Of a stretch of 64,000 nucleotides of DNA, positions 43,180-54,063 are shown one piece after another; within the stretch, counting starts at the first letter, position 1; each line of letters opens with the position of its first letter. Origin of the DNA: Crambe crambe (lineage: Eukaryota > Porifera > Demospongiae > Poecilosclerida > Crambeidae). Below the pieces are notes generated by a model. The model was given only the letters and a program-made list of their open reading frames with translations. It made no database searches and was not told the DNA's origin. A program made the translations under genes and the position numbers. The stretch is from assembly GCA_963924555.1 (NCBI GenBank), contig OZ004589.1, positions 620,001 to 684,000 on the forward strand, given 5' to 3'.

Positions 43180-46100
43180 ATGGGCGATAAAGATGAGATA
43201 TTGATGAATTTTCAGGTGAGTCTACTAAGTAGCTACAAATCTCGAGTTAAGTGTAGAGTGTGCATTATTTGGATATATTTAACATGTACTATTAAATACT
43301 AAGGCTATAACTGGAATAGATGACATAGCAATTTGTCTTGATATACTGGAACAGAAGAACTGGGATTTGGTAGTAAGTATTAATGTAGGCATCAAAATAA
43401 GAGTGAGAAAATTATCCTTCATTCTGTTGCTAGGCAGCGTTGTCTGGTGTAATGCCCCCAGAGAATTACTCACAGAGCGTTGAAAGAACTTCGAATGGTC
43501 CATCAACTAATAGCAGGTTAGATTTAATTGAAAGTGGACTGCAGTCATAACCCATACTGCAACTTTGTGTGCATATTCTATTATTAGTTGGCTACTTTTA
43601 GCTCACTTCTATACAGTTTTTCCTTTAATAGAGTGAAGAATGTGGCAATTGTTATTGTGTTGATGTAGTGGGATATGTATGCCAAGGATTTAGCTAACAT
43701 TAACTCTAATTAGAGAACACCACAAGATGAATCGGTATTTTCTGTACACAGTAATGGCCCTGTGAGATCAGTTGGGTATGTGGATTTGACTGTTCCAGAG
43801 ACTCATATTAATGTGGAGGCAGAAGAATCTACTGTTCAGCAGTAAGTGTCGACCTTAGGGGGCTATCTCAATGTTAGTTATAATGGGTATGTGGGGAAAA
43901 AATCATTGCAAAGCTTCCTTATACTGGAAGCATTCAAGACTGTTAAGAGGCATTATTTAGAGTCATTATTGATAGTGAAAGTATTATGCACTTATCATAC
44001 TGATTTTGTCATTATGATGTAATAACCAATGAAAATTCAGTTTGTTTGATCACAGGCATAAAGATGCATCTCTGTGTGTGTCATATTCTTGTAGGGCTAC
44101 TGGGTCCTCTACTTCATGTACCTTGGGAGTGTATTTTGGAGAAAAGCTACTCAGACTGGAATTGCCTCTGAGCACTACGCTGGCCGAGGTCTGTATACTG
44201 AGTACTATAGACAACCATTGGAAGTATGGCTCACTCCTTCCCCCATTTTTTTTATTTTTTATTTTTTAGGTGAAGCAGCAGCTGGAAAGAGAGACGCGTG
44301 TTCCTCCTTCTGAGCAGGTTCTCTCCGGTTGGCCCCAAGCAATGCAAGTCCCTAAGGAAGTTGAGGTACCATGATGTGATAGAGTACTTATACATGCAGT
44401 TACCAAGTTGGAAAATAATAGTGTATCTATCCAAGACCCTTGTCTCTCTCTCTCTCTCTCTCTCTCCCCCCCCCCCCCCCCCCCCCCCCCCAGGAGCAAA
44501 TGACACTTGAACAACTGAACATCAGTGGTGATATTTACCACATTCGTATGGACCATCAACCCCCCTTCCACTATCCCTCCCTCCCCCACCTGCAAACCCT
44601 CACTGACATCTCCCTCAGTAACAACAGCATGTATGTCAATAAATCCTCTGTTCCAACCCTCACCTCATCACTATTCAACCATCGCCAGTCATCCTTTCCA
44701 GTGCAGGAAACAGCTCAGTCTGATGTCCGGAGTCTAAGTGTTGATCCAGGCTCACTTGAGGATCAGTTGTCGTCACAGGAGAGTACTGATGGAGTGAGTG
44801 GAGGGGAGGGAGTGGTGGCTGGGGAGGGTGGGAAGAAGAAAGGGGAGCATAGCAGAGGAACTGGCGACAGTTTGATAGTGATTGGAAGTACTACTGCTAA
44901 GGTGCCAGCACTGCTCAAACCTAATGTAAGTGAACTAAGAGGATCTGCTACTAAAGATATATTTGGATGTGTGAAATACCAGTATCAAGATATCATGAAT
45001 ATTATTATTGCAGGAAGTGATTGAAATCCGTGACAGCTCCCATTCCTCTGGAGCAAGTGACTCTTCACCTATTCCAGACTGCTTTGTATGTTGATCTCCT
45101 ATCATATTTTTATCCTGTAATGATTCACTTTTTGTATTTTGCTGTGTAGGGTGAAGACGATGAATTGTTTGATGATGAAGATGTCAAGAGCACTTCGGCC
45201 ATTAAGGCTCTGAAGGATCCATTAGTGCCCGAGGACTGTACTGAACCATATGAGGTGTTGCAGTGCTTCACTCACTCCTTTGAGCTGCGCTACGGTGCCA
45301 TGCATCCTCTCTTCCTCCTGGGTTCTCTCGCTGAGGCTATGGCTGAGGCTACCAGTGGCCCTGCTTCAAGCAGAGTGGTTAAGTATTGTGTATAGATAGG
45401 TCATTTGTTTTACATACTTGATCATGAAATATTTGACATGATTTACAGTAATTCATATCTTCCTAATCTGTATCGGTACATGTAAATAAAGTTCAGCTAC
45501 AGTTATTATATAGAGTGCTTTTTGTCTTGCCAGTGAAATTATCCACACCTGTTTGTAAAAGCTTATTCACTCAATTTACTTTATTATTGTAGAGAAAGCC
45601 GATGTTCGTATACCTGCATCATGACCGGAGTGTCCTGTCCAATGTATTTTGTAGCCAGTTGCTCTGCAGTGAATCTGTGGTGAGCTACCTCTCCTTGAAC
45701 TTTATCACTTGGGCATGGGACCTCACACTGCACATTCACCGGCTCAAGTAAGTAGCAGCGGACTTGCAGCCCTGTATGATTCGAGCATACTCTTTGCAGG
45801 CTTCTCAAGATGGTGGAGGACTGTTTTGGATCAGCTGCAAAGACCAGTGTAGATGAGATCAAAGCAGATCACCTTCCAGTCATTCTGATAGTATACAAAG
45901 AAAAAGGCTCTGTTAGCATCAGGAATATTATACAAGGTGTTCTAGTTTAAAATAGGAATGTATAGATTTTAGTGCGTATGTCAGGATGGCCGAGTGGTCT
46001 AAGGCGCTGCGTTCAGGTCGCAGTCTACTCTTGTAGGCGTGGGTTCGAATCCCACTTCTGACACTTTTTTTTTCTTCTTTTTTTTTCCCCCACCTTGAAG

Positions 46101-47310
46101 TACTAATAATAATACAGATTTCTTTTTAAACTAAAAGGTGAAACAAACTTGGATTCTCTAATGACCAGTCTACTGTTTGCTGTGGAAGAGCACAATATGG
46201 TTATTGAAAGAGAAATACTAGAGGAAGTGAGTGACTACTGAAGGAATATCATGATAAAAGTTGATTTATTGGTGTGTATATTATGTGGACATGCAGCATG
46301 AAAGACTAGTCAGGGAGCACATGATAGCAGAACAGAATCAGGCTTATGAGGAGTCACTACAAGCTGACAGAGAGAAGGTAATACTATTGCTATTATGTAT
46401 ATTTGAGTATAACGGAGAGATGTGGCTACAGGAAAGGAAAAAGAAGGAACAAGAGGAAGAAGAAGAGAAAGAGAGATTGAGTAAAGAGGTGAGCGAGTAG
46501 AAAATCCCCCCCCCCCCAAAAAACAACAACAAAAAAAAACAAAAACAAAACAAAACAAAAAAAACAACAACAACTGACTAATTACAAGCTTATTCAGAGA
46601 GCAAACCAACTTTATTCAAAGTGATGAACAAAGTGAAATAAAAGCCCAAGAGCTACAAGGTTTCTCAATGATCCAAAAAGTTGGAGACAAAGGGCTTGGC
46701 ATGGGCCAATAATATTAATAAATTATGAATAAATACAGATAGTGAGTTCACATTAATGATGTATGACAATATGATCTCAGTAGTATAAAAGAGAATATAT
46801 ATACACTTGCATTGCACTTGTATCCTGCTTATAACATGCTTTAAATTTATTGGTAGGCTGAGCGGCAGGCTATGGGTCAGAGTGTCCCAGAGGAACCCCC
46901 TGAAAGTTCCCAGGAGAAGCTGTGCACACTGAGAATACGCTTCCCTGATGGAGAAGTGGGCCAGAGAAGGTTCCTTGCTAGCAATACCTTGCAGGTCACT
47001 ACTCATTAGTTAGGTAGTGTGCATTCGCAATCATAGTGAAGTGAGGAGTTCCCACAGCTGTGTACTATATCTTGGTTGATACTTTTTCAGGATGTGATTA
47101 ATTTTGTGGGCTCGAATAATTACATGGTGTCGGAGTATAAGATACTGACTGGCTTCCCAAGAAAAGATGTAAGATTATATTAAGTAATTAGGTATAATTA
47201 TTAAAAGGGCAATTATTCTTTTGCAGTTGACAGAACAGAATTTTGCCCTATCTCTGGACGAGTTGAAACTGTGTCCACAAGAAACATTATTCATTGAAGA
47301 AAGAACGTGA
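43180..47310 (+). CDS. FAF1: FAS-associated factor 1 orthologue (UBA-UBL-UAS-UBX)
   Basis: Seventeen exons: 43180-43215, 43304-43372, 43434-43516, 43752-43841, 44056-44188, 44270-44365, 44494-44925, 45014-45085, 45150-45377, 45593-45747, 45800-45936, 46138-46226, 46297-46377, 46432-46488, 46857-46994, 47091-47168, 47227-47310. Total 2058 nt, 685 aa (human FAF1 is 650), phases consistent. UBA at the N-terminus (NFQAITGIDD, NWDLVAALSGV), UBL about 95-200, thioredoxin-like UAS about 355-510 (YLHHDRSVLSNVFCSQLL, FITWAWDL), an acidic/basic coiled coil about 540-590, and UBX to the end (LRIRFPDGE, RRFLASN, FPRKD, CPQETLFIEE). In animals FAF1 is a p97/VCP cofactor that binds ubiquitinated clients. 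The linker exon (44494-44925) is Ser/Gly-rich and poorly conserved. It is divergent from MSH1. Confidence 0.92.
44445..44493 (+). repeat. (TC)n + C26 polypyrimidine tract at the FAF1 exon 7 acceptor
   Basis: (TC)n is followed by 26 consecutive C (44466-44491) and AG (44492-44493). The next base opens exon 7. Confidence 0.9.
45980..46063 (+). tRNA. tRNA-Leu (CAG)
   Basis: 84 nt with acceptor stem GTCAGGA/TTCTGAC, D-loop AGTGGTCTAAGGC, anticodon stem CTGCG/CGCAG with loop TTCAGGT (anticodon CAG, 46014-46016), a long variable arm as in type II tRNAs, and T-loop GGTTCGAATCC. Discriminator A at 46063. No intron. It lies in the sense direction inside FAF1 intron 11, with a Pol III terminator right after it. 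Confidence 0.95.
46065..46074 (+). terminator. Pol III T-run after tRNA-Leu
   Basis: A run of T starts two bases after the discriminator base, the usual RNA polymerase III stop. Confidence 0.8.
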
Positions 47311-47459
47311 TCTACAATACAACACTAATGTTAGATTGTCATAAATATTATTTCAACTCAAATCAGTGCATCAATTTCCTGAAGCAGATGAAATTTTTAG
47401 CAATAGCACTCATTCAATCTAAATAAGCGAATTGGTGGTCACGTGCCGCATCCTCAAAA
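47311..47459. other. Short FAF1-NLR1 spacer
   Basis: Only 149 bp separate the FAF1 stop and the NLR1 ATG on the same strand, so the NLR1 promoter must lie here or in the FAF1 3' end. Contains CACGTG (E-box) at about 47440. Confidence 0.5.
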
Positions 47460-50400
47460 ATGGCTTCTTTGATACGAAGTGAGAGATGGAAATGGAAATC
47501 TATGAACTACAAGATGGTCTCTGGTTCTTCCTTCAAGTGTCTTTATGAAAGTAAAGCCTCTTCCAGATTCCTGAGGCCTCGAGATTCCCTGCGACCAGCA
47601 TATGTTCTGCTCCTGGTCATGTTAAGTGTTCCAGTGATGTACAGAGTATTCTGCCTTGTCACAGCTGTGGCAGCATTAACCATGGGACCAGTGGGCTCAC
47701 CAATAACCAGTGAATCATCAGGTAAGTTAGAATACTGTAGCAAGAATTGTGTTGAAAATATGTCTGATTTTTTTACAGCTGGAGTTGAAAGTTTGGAACC
47801 AGCTGTGAACTTTTCTGCCTTTGAATGGTCATTGAGCTGGATGAACCATTTCATTCTAAAGCTTACTATTTCCAGTGCTGTAATTTTGACATACAGTTTG
47901 TTTGTGGTCACCTTCATTCAACCAAAAACAGGTACTGCATGGCTTACTAGCTATCGACTAGAAATAATTCATCTTTCTCTTATTAATATTGTTTAAGGTT
48001 GTAATTCAAAGCCCTCTCATGATGGTTCACCATATGCTGGAACTAAATTCAGAATTGACTGGAAACTAGTAATGGCGGTTCCAGTGTTTCATGTGTATGC
48101 TGCTATGATAATGATGTTGCTTATTTTAGCTGGAGATGTGGAAACTAACCCTGGCCCTACTGGTAAATCCATTAGCAATGGTATTTATGGAGGGTACATA
48201 CTGTATTTGCATGTTGAAGCATACTTTGCTTTAATAAAGTTGGTTTACTAGCCGCTTTAAGTAACAGCTCTATTTTAATAAAAGTGCTTCTTTGCACCCT
48301 TACTGAGTGGTACTTTAAATAATGCCCACCCAAATGAAATTATTCTCACTGTTAGGCGTACTTCTTCCTAGCCGTTTACACCTAGTAATGTGAGAGTGAT
48401 TAGGTCTTATGATAATTGAATTTACTGCAGAGTTAACTCTGAAGACAGTTAGAACCCTTCTTCATCCAATACGTCATAAGTGGAAACATATTGCTATTGA
48501 ACTTGAAATAAGCAAAGGTACAATTGGAAGTCTAAAAGTGCAGTATAGTGACCCTAAAGATCTTATAAGTGAAATGGTATCCGAGTGGTTAAAAGGTATT
48601 TCCCCTCAACCTTCTTGGGAAATATTAGCCAGTGCACTTGAAAGCGACTTTGTGAATGAAAAGGCAATAGCAAAAGATATCAGAGAACGTTTTTGCGATC
48701 AAATTGAAAGCTCTGTAGACCATGAAGATCAGATACCGCAACTACCACATTCAAGTGCTGTGAAAGCTAAACCAACATCTAAATCACCAACTGAGGAATA
48801 TGCAGGCTATATGAGATCAATTTATAGCAGAAGTGAATTCCCAGATGATAACAAGTGGCCACCCACTCCATCAAAGCATTTTATTGACTTGGCTTTTATC
48901 GATAAGAAGTCTGAGGATGAACTAGAAAGGGCACCTTTTACTCATGGAATTGATCAGTATGTGAACAGTAGAGAGTCTGTTGATATGAAGGACATAGGTA
49001 GACCCCAGTCTGATTCTGACTATCCTCATATAATTTTAGTGGAAGGGGCACCAGGTGTTGGTAAAACTACATTTGCTTGGCAGCTGTGTAGAAAGTGGGC
49101 TAGCAAAGAATTGTTAAAAGAGTACAAACTCTTGATCTTCCTAAGACTGCGAGACAGAAAGGTAAGAGAATCTAAAACATTGAATGAACTGTTTTATCAC
49201 TATGACGGCTCTCTCTCTGAGAAGGTACGAAAAGAAGTAGAATCTGAGCAAGGAAAAGGTGTAATGTTCATTTTGGAAGGGTTTGATGAATTGCCTCGAG
49301 ATTTTAAAATGGACGGTTCCATCTTTAGTTTTCTTCTCAATGGTCATATTTTACCATCAGCATCGATTCTTGTTACATCTAGACCTAGGGCTCTAACTGA
49401 GTTAAGATGTAAGTTATCTTCTATAAGCCAGCATATAGAGATTCTAGGTTTCATCCAAGACCAAATATTTGAGTTTGTAGATTCTCTCAGCACTAAAAGT
49501 CATGTGCAGGATTTTATAAAGTTCATTATAAGGAATCCACTGATGCTAGCTATCATGTATATTCCACTCAATGCTGCTATTGTATTCCAAGTATATAGAG
49601 ATATAGTCTTTCGTGAAGGTACAGCTGGCAACTTTCCAACAACTTTCACAGATCTTTATGAAAGATTTACTCTTACTTTGTTATTACGATACATAGGAAA
49701 GTGCAAAAAGTTATCTTTTAATAGTTTGCCTCCTAATGTTAAAATTTCATTTGCTAAACTCTGTCAATTGGCTTATGAGGGATTGCAAAAGAAACAGGTT
49801 ACTTTTCATGATCTTCCTGATGACTTCGAAACACTTGGTTTCATGCAGTCATATTCTGATATTCACATCAGTAGGGGAATTTGTGTCAGTTCTAGCTTTC
49901 TGCACTTCACACTACAAGAGTATTTGGCTGCTAGATACATAGCAGAAAACAAAGATCCTGCTGATCACTTCAAAAAAATCACACTTGGCTATAATGATAT
50001 GTACATAAGGTTCTTAGCTGGGATCACTCAGTTACAGAACAGTTCACACTCAAAGTACATCTTTAATTCTACAAACCCTAGTATTATTATGTATCAGTAT
50101 ATCTGCTTAGATGCTGAAGAACAGTGTACTTTGAAGCAAGAAGTTTTTTGTGACAATAGCATTGAGCGTGGTTGTTTGAACTGGTGGTACGAATCGAAGA
50201 ATAAGAGCATTATAACTGGTATTGATAGAGAGAAGTCAGTAGCAGTGCACATGCCCCAGGTGGCATTGGATTATTATGCACTAGGGCATTGCATAGCTGT
50301 CAGTCACTGCAAATGGAAGCTGATTATTGACAAGGAGTGTATGATCAAAGATGAATGTGCAATGCTAATGATCGAGGGGTTAAAAACTGGTGATGGAGAA

Positions 50401-51399
50401 TCAGTTATTGAATCCATATTCTTCAATACGAAATCAGGAATGCAGAGAGCTTTTGGAGACTTGTTGAAATTCTTAGCTAGTCGAAATAAGCTTACTGGAT
50501 TACACGAATTGTGGATCTTTCAGAATTCACTGCTCTCGAGCTATAGCAATAGCATTTTTAAAGAGTGTCCATTGCAGAGTATCACTATAATGTGCAAATA
50601 TGGGAGAGTTGCTGAAATTTCAACTACTCTTGCCTCCAGAACATTGGAATCTTTGTATTTCCACCCTTTAAGCAAGCGTGAAGTTTTAAGTTGTAAATAT
50701 GTACAGAGTTTAATGATGATAGGTCCATGTGGCTTTGATGGAGACATAATTAGTGCCATTTGTGAACTTCTATCACAAGAGAACACCATACATACTCTGA
50801 CTTTGCAGCTGTTTGGTACTCACATTGAAAGATTTGCAAGCAGCCTATGTCGATTCCATCGCTACAACTTTAAGCCTGTTTTTGAGATTTTGAAGTATAA
50901 TAAGACACTCAAAACACTAAACCTTTTCTACGTTAATTTGACCACATCCTTTAATTTGCTCAATTCACTTCTACTGCGTAATCAGACTCTGCAAGAAATA
51001 TGTCTTCTGAAATGTGGTGTCAGTGATGACACCTTGTCAAATTTATCTCGTATATTTACAACTGGTAGAATTTCGTTGCAAAAATTTGCTGTTCATGATA
51101 GTTTTTCAGACTGTAAGAGTATATTAAAAATGCTGCACATAAAGTCATCGTTAAAGGAGCTTACTCTGAGAAGTGATACGTTTCTACAGAATGTTGAGCA
51201 GCTAATGTCAGCTTTAGTACCAGGTATCAAGTTATCAACATTGGAAATCTCATACATTCAACAGAAACAGTACCATCAAATGCAGCAACACTGCCGATCT
51301 CTTGTATTACCACTATCGATTAATGCATATGTGGATGGAAATATCATACACCATCATTCATTGACAAGCTATGGTATAAGTGTGGAATATAATTTCTAG
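47460..51399 (+). CDS. NLR1: triple-TM leader, 2A-like peptide, DEATH-NACHT-LRR receptor
   Basis: Four exons, all joined in phase 1: 47460-47721, 47779-47931, 47998-48162, 48431-51399, giving 1182 codons of precursor. Leader exons 1-3 each hold one hydrophobic segment (VLLLVMLSVPVMYRVFCLV; ISSAVILTYSLFVVTFI; VFHVYAAMIMMLLILA). Exon 3 ends in GDVETNPGP, a canonical 2A motif; skipping would end the leader at Gly191 and start the NLR at Pro192. The NLR then has a DEATH domain (about 194-284), NACHT with Walker A GAPGVGKTT (about 399-407) and Walker B MFILEGFDE (about 472-480), and C-terminal leucine-rich segments (LNLFYVNLTT, LLLRNQTLQEICLLKC). Likely role: cytosolic innate immune sensor, from the family. 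An in-frame ATG at 48409 could also start the NLR without the leader. Confidence 0.88.
48120..48158 (+). promoter_or_regulatory. 2A-like ribosome-skipping signal in NLR1
   Basis: Encodes LLILAGDVETNPGP. The D-V/I-E-x-N-P-G-P core is the full 2A consensus, preceded by a hydrophobic helix as in working 2A sequences. It lies at the end of exon 3, three codons before the DEATH domain exon. Confidence 0.85.
48233..48238 (+). promoter_or_regulatory. Intronic poly(A) signal in NLR1 intron 3
   Basis: AATAAA inside the intron between the 2A exon and the NLR exon. With intron retention the frame stays open for 29 codons past the exon to TAG at 48249-48251, so a leader-2A-only mRNA is possible. Confidence 0.45.
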
Positions 51400-51500
51400 T
51401 CTTGTTTTCTTTCATTTGTCATTATTCATTTTTTGTATTCATTCATTCATGGCTTTATGCGCATGCACACATGTCCTAACTTTGTTACACCATAGATACA
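51400..51500. other. NLR1 3' region
   Basis: T-rich 3' flank; no gene. Confidence 0.4.
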
Positions 51501-51981
51501 GAGGTTTTCAGGTTGGTTGACACAAAATTTGCCAACAATGCATAATTAAATTCGTGCTCGCTAAATTTAAGACCATTGCATTTGTATGACAGTATATTTT
51601 ACTCGCATGAATTTATTTTGCACATGCGCAAATTCTACTGGTCAACCAACCTGAAAACCTCTGTATACACCGATTTGCAGGTCGGTTGTCACAAAAAAGG
51701 GTCGTCAAATTTCACGCATGCGTGTTCATCTCAATTCAAAACCAATAGAATTCAACACGCATGCGTGTAAATTGACGACCTTTTTTTGTGACAACCGACC
51801 TGCAAATCGGTGTACTGAAGTTTTCAGGTTGGTTGACCAGTAGAATTTGCGCATGTGCAAGATAAATTCAAGCGAGCAAAAATACTGTCATATAAATACA
51901 ATGCTCTTAAATTTTGCGAGCACGAATTTAATTCTGCACTGTTGGCAAATTTTGTGTCAACCAACCTGAAAACCTCAGTAA
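51501..51981. mobile_element. Nested foldback cluster (three MITEs)
   Basis: Element 1 (51501-51657) has ends GAGGTTTTCAGGTTGGTTGA and its complement. Element 2 (about 51664-51817) has arms ACCGATTTGCAGGTCGGTTG. Element 3 (about 51823-51981) is element 1 in reverse orientation. Together they make a palindrome of about 480 bp centred near 51740. Confidence 0.85.
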
Positions 51982-51985
51982 GAGG

Positions 51986-53055
51986 TTTACGGGATTGGAA
52001 ACGGATCACGTGCTCTCGTTAGCAACTAACAACCGAGGCGCGTTGACAGCTGAATGACATAGCACGTTTGTCAAAGTTGCTGTTCTGACAAGATCCGTGA
52101 GGTAAGACTTATGCCAATGATACTATAATACACTAGGTCATAGATTTACTGTATGAAATAAATTTTAGCTCAGATTTTCAAGTTTATTCCTACAAATACT
52201 ACTGTAGTGGTTAATGGGACTGTAATCCCTCTCACGCTTGATGGAATCAATTGCTGTTGCCCATTTTCTGATCAAAAGGCATGTAAACTTTAGCTACATG
52301 GTTAGTTTTTGTATTAGCTGACATATATTGTCTCTAGCATTTGCAAGTGGTGTTAAAACTGTAATCCCTCTCCCAAGAAATAGATTAACAATATTGAAAC
52401 TGTATTAGTTATTTCAGGGAAAGGATAGAACAGTAAATGGAATTGGTGCATTCGTTTTCTATACAATAGTCATCCTATGGAGATGGCAAGCTTACTATAT
52501 TTCCCCCCTAATATCCATAGGGTCCACAGGACAGCTGACTGAGCCGAATTCTTAAGGTGGATGGTGTCAAAACCCAACAGCCAAAAGCTGGAAGTATTGC
52601 AATAATGCTGATGAGGGAGAACTGAGCAGAAACTGGCGGATAACTTTGGGGCAAAATTATCTAGCTATAATAATAATGAATTTATGTCTAATTTTAATAC
52701 CAAAAGTCATTCTGACCTTTCTTTCAAATCAATCACATAAAATTAATGTATAATGAGCAATGATAGGTACTCATAGTTATAATTACAAGGAAAAAAGTTA
52801 TGAATAATTAATAACTTCCTTCCTCAGACTCTCCAACTTCAACTCTCTGACTCTTCACTTCTTCAATACCTTCCCCTTAGCTTACTTGTACTATTCTGTG
52901 AGCTGTAGGGGCAAAATATCACTTTAACTGCCTTGAAAAGAGTGAATATTGATCTCTTTTCACAACGATTAATATAATTAATGCTGCATGCGCGTGCGCA
53001 TCTGTCAACGCGCCACGGTTGTGCAGTTCATTGGGCGTTTCCAATCCCGTAAAAC
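51986..53055. mobile_element. Non-autonomous DNA element with long imperfect TIRs
   Basis: GGTTTACGGGATTGGAAAC (51986) pairs with GTTTCCAATCCCGTAAAACC (53036), and GGCGCGTTGACAG (52037) with CTGTCAACGCGCC (53002). About 1.07 kb, AT-rich inside, no ORF of note. Near its right end is GCGCGTGCGCAT. Confidence 0.7.
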
Positions 53056-53181
53056 CTCATATCTATGGTTACACCTGAGCGCCTCCCTCGCGCTCAGTCA
53101 CCTTTTTTCTTTTTTTATGGGCGTGGTTTCATTTACTTCCGCTTTTGGCTTTTCCCATTGCAAAGATTGTGAAATCCTCGT
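53056..53181. promoter_or_regulatory. NLR2 5' flank
   Basis: 126 bp between the TIR element and the NLR2 ATG, with a GAGCGC..GCGCTC short palindrome and a GGGCGTGG box. No TATA. Confidence 0.4.
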
Positions 53182-54011
53182 ATGGCTTCGTTAAGTGTGA
53201 GTGAGCGGTGGAAATGGAAATCGATGAACTACAAGATGGTCTCTGGTTCTTCCTTTAAGTCTCTTTATGAAGGTAAAGCCTCTTCCAGATTCCTGAGGCC
53301 TCGAGATTCTTTGCGACCAGCATTTGTTCTGCTCCTGGTCATGTTAAGTGTTCCAGTGATGTACAGAGTATTCTGCCTTGTCACAGCTGTGGCAGCATTA
53401 ACCATGGGACCATTGGGCTTACAAGTAACCAGTGAACCATCAGGTAAGTTGGAATACTAGTCTATAGAGATTCAAATTCATATGTTGGATTTTGTGTACA
53501 TGTTCAGCTGGAGTGGAACCAGCTGAGAACTTTTCTGCCTTTGAATGGCCATTTAATGAAGAGAGCTGGATGAGCTGTCTCATTGTTAAGCTGACTATTT
53601 CCAGTGCTGTAACTTTCACATACAGTTGGTTTGTAATCACATTTATTCAACAAAAAACAGGTAAGCTTCAAAAAAACAAAAACAAAAAAAACAAACAAGA
53701 GTGTACTTACCACAGGAATGTTCCCTGTAAACAGTATAGTGTATTTACAAAGAGCATTCCTTAGATATGCAATACACACTTTCATTTTTAGAGTGTAGCT
53801 GATGAAAATGGAGATTAATTTAATTGTTCCCTTTCATTTGTTCAAGGTTGTGATTCCAAGCACTCTCATGATCGTTCACCATATGCTGGAATTAAACTGA
53901 GAAATGACTGGAAACTGGTAATGACTGTTCCAGTGTTCCATGTGTACACTGCTGTGGTAATGATGTTACTTATTTTAGCCGGGGATGTGGAAATCAACCC
54001 TGGACCTACTG
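53182..54011 (+). CDS. NLR2 leader: triple-TM segment ending in a 2A-like motif (intact)
   Basis: Exons 53182-53443, 53508-53660 and 53847-54011 have exactly the lengths of the NLR1 leader exons (262, 153, 165 nt) and stay open. Three hydrophobic segments, then GDVEINPGP: the variable x position is Ile instead of Thr, which the consensus allows. Intron 3 is only 52 bp, so the intronic poly(A) signal of NLR1 is absent. The body that follows is broken. Confidence 0.8.
53984..54007 (+). promoter_or_regulatory. 2A-like signal in NLR2
   Basis: Encodes DVEINPGP at the end of leader exon 3. All fixed positions of the 2A consensus are kept. Confidence 0.8.
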
Positions 54012-54063
54012 GTAAATCGTATAGGGCTAGATATTGCTAGCTCTTTGGACATGAGAGCTATAG

